Origin: a bacterium
Lineage (GTDB): Bacteria > Verrucomicrobiota > Kiritimatiellia > UBA8416 > CAMZLY01
Reading direction: 5' to 3'
DNA length: 7,238 nt
NCBI GenBank assembly: GCA_030632465.1
Contig: DAOVUR010000091.1
Span: 1 to 7,238, forward strand
In this document: positions 5,290 to 7,238 of the stretch, one piece after another
Position numbering within the stretch: the stretch's first letter is position 1
How the letters are laid out: each line of letters starts with the position of its first letter
Notes under the pieces: model-generated
Told to the model about the DNA's origin: nothing
Databases searched by the model: none
Seen by the model: only the letters and a program-made list of their open reading frames with translations
Position numbers and translations under genes: made by a program

Positions 5290-5916
5290 TTAAGATGGCG
5301 TTGCAGAATGAGTAACGTGTTCAAGTCTACCTAATTGAATCATACTTTCTAGGTCGTCGATATCCTGTGGGTTAAATTGTTTTATGAGTTGACGTGTTTC
5401 TGTGAGTTGTTTGTTGTCAGCAAAGCCGAGCATTCTACTGATATCTGCAAGATCCTGTAGTCGTCCCGCGTCCAGTTTCATTAAAGTCAGATAGGGTAAC
5501 GATATTACGGGATATCCCTTGTTGGTACTGATAGCACTGCTAAGTGCCGCCGACACCCATTCATGATCTAGTGCAATTATGTCTAGGGCGCGTCCGCTTG
5601 GTAACCGCCAGCTACTGCCGCCAATGGTAAGTTCTCCTAGTCTAATAGATTTTTCTGTCTGAAGAATGTCTTCAATGGCAGTAAGGTTTTCTGTTTCTAT
5701 TAAAATATTAGTGTCGAGAGTCATACGTTCCGGCATATAGCTTGCTGTTGCAAGCCCACCAACAATGGCAAATGGTAAATCACCAAAGTCAGGAAGAGTA
5801 TTTGATACGTCATAAACAACAGGGGATTCTCGCAGTGTATTAAGAGAGCTTCCTGATCCTGCTTTTGCGCGGGATAAAGCCATCTCCAAGATATGTTTAC
5901 GTTCCGATGTGTTCAT
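5290..5916 (-). CDS. Nucleotidyltransferase-fold protein with altered catalytic motif
   Basis: A 208-residue soluble protein resembling minimal or AbiEii-like nucleotidyltransferases. FAIVGGLATASYMPERMTLD (49-68) contains the Gly-Gly turn (53-54) and the spacing to the metal-binding acidic pair, which here reads Asp68-Thr-Asn70 rather than the usual Asp-x-Asp. A possible third acid is Asp112 in RALDIIALDHEW (109-120). The C-terminal half has YPVISLPYLTLMKLDAGRLQ (135-154) and DLADISRMLGF (155-165), typical of this group. I recognise the fold but not a specific function; such genes are mostly hypothetical, and some belong to toxin-antitoxin pairs. No HEPN or other toxin-like partner is adjacent, so I do not call it one. 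The ATG at 5916 has no ribosome binding site but a strong promoter ends 8 bases ahead, suggesting a leaderless mRNA. An internal ATG at residue 12 abuts GGAG and is less likely. It is transcribed alone and converges on the ApgM-like gene. Confidence 0.75.
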   Translation of the reverse strand: MNTSERKHILEMALSRAKAGSGSSLNTLRESPVVYDVSNTLPDFGDLPFAIVGGLATASYMPERMTLDTNILIETENLTAIEDILQTEKSIRLGELTIGGSSWRLPSGRALDIIALDHEWVSAALSSAISTNKGYPVISLPYLTLMKLDAGRLQDLADISRMLGFADNKQLTETRQLIKQFNPQDIDDLESMIQLGRLEHVTHSATPS

Positions 5917-5924
5917 GATTCAGT

Positions 5925-5952
5925 AGTATATCGCTACTAGTGAAAATGTCGA
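5925..5952 (-). promoter_or_regulatory. Predicted promoter giving a leaderless mRNA for the nucleotidyltransferase-like gene
   Basis: On the minus strand TCGACA (complement of 5947-5952; 5 of 6) is followed by a 16-base spacer and TATACT (complement of 5925-5930; 5 of 6). Only 8 bases separate the -10 box from the ATG at 5916, so transcription would start at or within a base or two of the start codon. The absence of a Shine-Dalgarno sequence agrees with this. Confidence 0.55.
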
Positions 5953-6003
5953 GTAGGAAAGTTACAGACTGCCTAGAATCGGCGTTTTATCTTCTGTATT
6001 CTT

Positions 6004-6717
6004 TTATTCTACTTCCGATTTACGGCCTCTGTCCATCTGTTTTTCTTCAATAATAAGGCCATCTTCTATCTTTAGGACGCGGTCGCATTGAGCAGCGATA
6101 TCCCTGTTGTGTGTCACCATTACAAGTGAGTAGTTCTGTTTAGTGGTCATCTCGAATAGTGTGTCGAGCACCTGCGAGCCAGTTGCATGATCAAGGTTTC
6201 CTGTTGGTTCATCGGCTAAAATTAGTTTAGGTTTGTTCATTAGTGCTCTAGCCATTGCGACACGCTGTTGTTCGCCGCCGGATAGCTCTAGTGGCATGTG
6301 GGTTGATCTGTTTTCAAGTCCGACAGTAGCTAGTAGGCTCATTGCATGATTTGTGATTTCCGATGATTTACGCCACAGGTTGCCATGCACCATAGCTGGT
6401 AGTATCACGTTTTCTAGAACAGTCATCTCCTGCAGAAGATGGTATGCCTGAAAGATGAAACCTATTTTGTTAGCGCGGATAGCAGATCTTTTACTTTCGG
6501 TAAGGTTATAAAGCGATTCATCATCGATAAATATTTCGCCTTGATCAGGTTTATCTAGACCACCAAGAATGTGAAGTAGAGTTGTTTTGCCAGAACCACT
6601 TAATCCAATAATAGCGACAGATTCACCTGGCGTAATATTTAAGTCGGCACCTTTGAGGACTGTTACCGTCTTATGGCGCATACTGTATGTTTTATGAATA
6701 TTCTTTGCACTAAGCAT
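6004..6717 (-). CDS. lolD: LolD-type ABC transporter ATP-binding protein
   Basis: A protein of 237 residues from the ATG at 6717 (241 if the GTG at 6729 is used), the usual size for LolD/MacB-type ATPases. Numbered from the GTG, the motifs are Walker A GLSGSGKTT (42-50), Q-loop FIFQAYHLL (91-99, Gln94), the family stretch TVLENVILPAM (103-113), signature LSGGEQQR (149-156), Walker B LILADEPTGNLD (169-180, catalytic Glu174) and H-loop VTHN (205-208, His207). All are intact. LolD powers LolCE, which lifts mature lipoproteins from the inner membrane to periplasmic LolA. No LolC/E-type permease is in the window, so the partner must be elsewhere and other MacB-like roles are possible. The ATG overlaps the upstream HAD gene by 8 bases, so the two are one operon. 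I favour the ATG because family members normally begin close to this residue; neither start has a clear ribosome binding site. Confidence 0.9.
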   Translation of the reverse strand: MLSAKNIHKTYSMRHKTVTVLKGADLNITPGESVAIIGLSGSGKTTLLHILGGLDKPDQGEIFIDDESLYNLTESKRSAIRANKIGFIFQAYHLLQEMTVLENVILPAMVHGNLWRKSSEITNHAMSLLATVGLENRSTHMPLELSGGEQQRVAMARALMNKPKLILADEPTGNLDHATGSQVLDTLFEMTTKQNYSLVMVTHNRDIAAQCDRVLKIEDGLIIEEKQMDRGRKSEVE

Positions 6718-7238
6718 TTTCAAGTTCACTTTCTGCTAATTTTAGATCGAATTTACTAAGATCATCTAAAATCATATCTGCACGGGACACGTCTTGGCGA
6801 GGGCTATGTTTTCTAGCAAGCGCTACGCAGTACATTCCGGCATCTTTTGCAGCATGAACGCCGGCAGTTGAGTCTTCAAAGACGAGGCATTCGGTAGGGG
6901 TAAGGTTTAGTTTTTTTGCTGCCAGCAGAAAACAGTCTGGGTTTGGTTTGCCGTGCATATAATCTTCTGATCCTAGATAGAAGCTGAGGATCTCTTCGAC
7001 GTCTATCATGTTGATGCACTCCTCTATATCACGTCTGCTAGCACCAGATACGATAGAGACGGGGTAGTCTTTAGCCAGCTGTTTCAATAAGTTGACAGAC
7101 TCTACGATTCGGATGTCTGCTGAGTCGCGTAATCCCAGGAATAGCGGGTATATGGCCCTATCCATAGACTCAATGGAGATATCTAGTTGCGGGAAACGTT
7201 TAGTAATATTCGCATGAACAGAGCGCCATGATTTACCA
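6710..7238 (-). CDS. HAD-superfamily hydrolase, beta-phosphoglucomutase-like (N terminus beyond right edge)
   Basis: The reading frame stays open to the window edge, so the 175 residues seen are the C-terminal part of a protein probably about 220 long; the ATG at 7165 is internal. The upstream residues GKSWRSVHANITKRFPQLD belong to the cap domain. Numbered from the edge, the visible HAD motifs are motif II SIVSGAS (61-67, Ser64), the motif III lysine in HGKPNPD (95-101, Lys97) and motif IV CLVFEDSTAGVHAAKDAGM (117-135, acidic pair Glu121-Asp122). Motif I, with the nucleophilic Asp, lies off the edge. This subfamily covers beta-phosphoglucomutase, phosphoglycolate phosphatase and sugar-phosphate phosphatases; the substrate cannot be told from this piece. 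Its stop overlaps the start of the LolD-type gene, and its C terminus (LAESELENA) is coded in the overlap. The link to lipoprotein transport is probably just co-transcription. Confidence 0.88.
   Translation of the reverse strand, partial: GKSWRSVHANITKRFPQLDISIESMDRAIYPLFLGLRDSADIRIVESVNLLKQLAKDYPVSIVSGASRRDIEECINMIDVEEILSFYLGSEDYMHGKPNPDCFLLAAKKLNLTPTECLVFEDSTAGVHAAKDAGMYCVALARKHSPRQDVSRADMILDDLSKFDLKLAESELENA

Noticed and set aside
5290..5916. The nucleotidyltransferase-like gene as half of a toxin-antitoxin or abortive-infection pair
   Set aside because: There is no small partner gene on either side; it has its own promoter and its neighbours are a convergent metabolic gene and an ABC ATPase.
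1..7238. CRISPR array, transposon, prophage or new defence system
   Set aside because: No regularly spaced repeats, terminal inverted repeats, integrase, transposase, nuclease or phage genes were found; the genes are housekeeping or envelope type with even composition.

Overview
This window comes from a Gram-negative bacterial chromosome of moderate AT richness (roughly low-to-mid 40s % GC by eye). The gene set points loosely to the PVC superphylum, Verrucomicrobiota or a neighbour. It has a small bacterial PUR-family nucleic-acid-binding protein, a LolA-like periplasmic protein, a LolD ATPase, tandem DUF21/CBS membrane proteins, and an archaeal-type phosphoglycerate mutase homologue. This placement is an inference from family repertoire; there is no rRNA or other marker here to confirm it. 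Base composition looks even throughout, and I see no integrase, transposase, CRISPR array or phage gene.

Layout. Positions 1-78 hold the first 26 codons of a minus-strand gene that runs off the left edge, probably a DUF485-type small membrane protein. It has its own promoter and ribosome binding site. The 277-base gap from 79 to 355 holds that promoter and no recognisable gene.

From 356 to 3745 a minus-strand operon of four genes reads right to left: PUR-family protein, exported LolA-like protein, full-length DUF21-CBS-CorC_HlyC protein, and a shorter DUF21-CBS paralogue. Its members are separated by 18 bases, then overlap by 11 bases and by 4 bases (ATGA), so translation is probably coupled. 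One good sigma70-type promoter lies just upstream at 3796-3823, with repeated ACAGTT motifs around it.

From 3986 to 5224, divergent from that operon, is a plus-strand gene of the cofactor-independent phosphoglycerate mutase / proposed homoserine kinase family. It converges on a minus-strand nucleotidyltransferase-fold gene (5290-5916). The latter has a strong promoter placed so close to its ATG that its mRNA would be leaderless or nearly so. Two small hairpins sit in or near the convergent gap.

From 6004 to the right edge is a second minus-strand operon: a HAD-superfamily phosphatase/phosphoglucomutase-like protein, truncated at its N terminus by the window edge, overlapping a LolD-type ABC ATPase.

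Nothing here clearly forms a new defence or mobile system. The points most worth a second look are the PUR-led envelope operon with its repeat-rich promoter, the substrate of the ApgM-like enzyme, and the apparently leaderless nucleotidyltransferase with an altered active-site motif.
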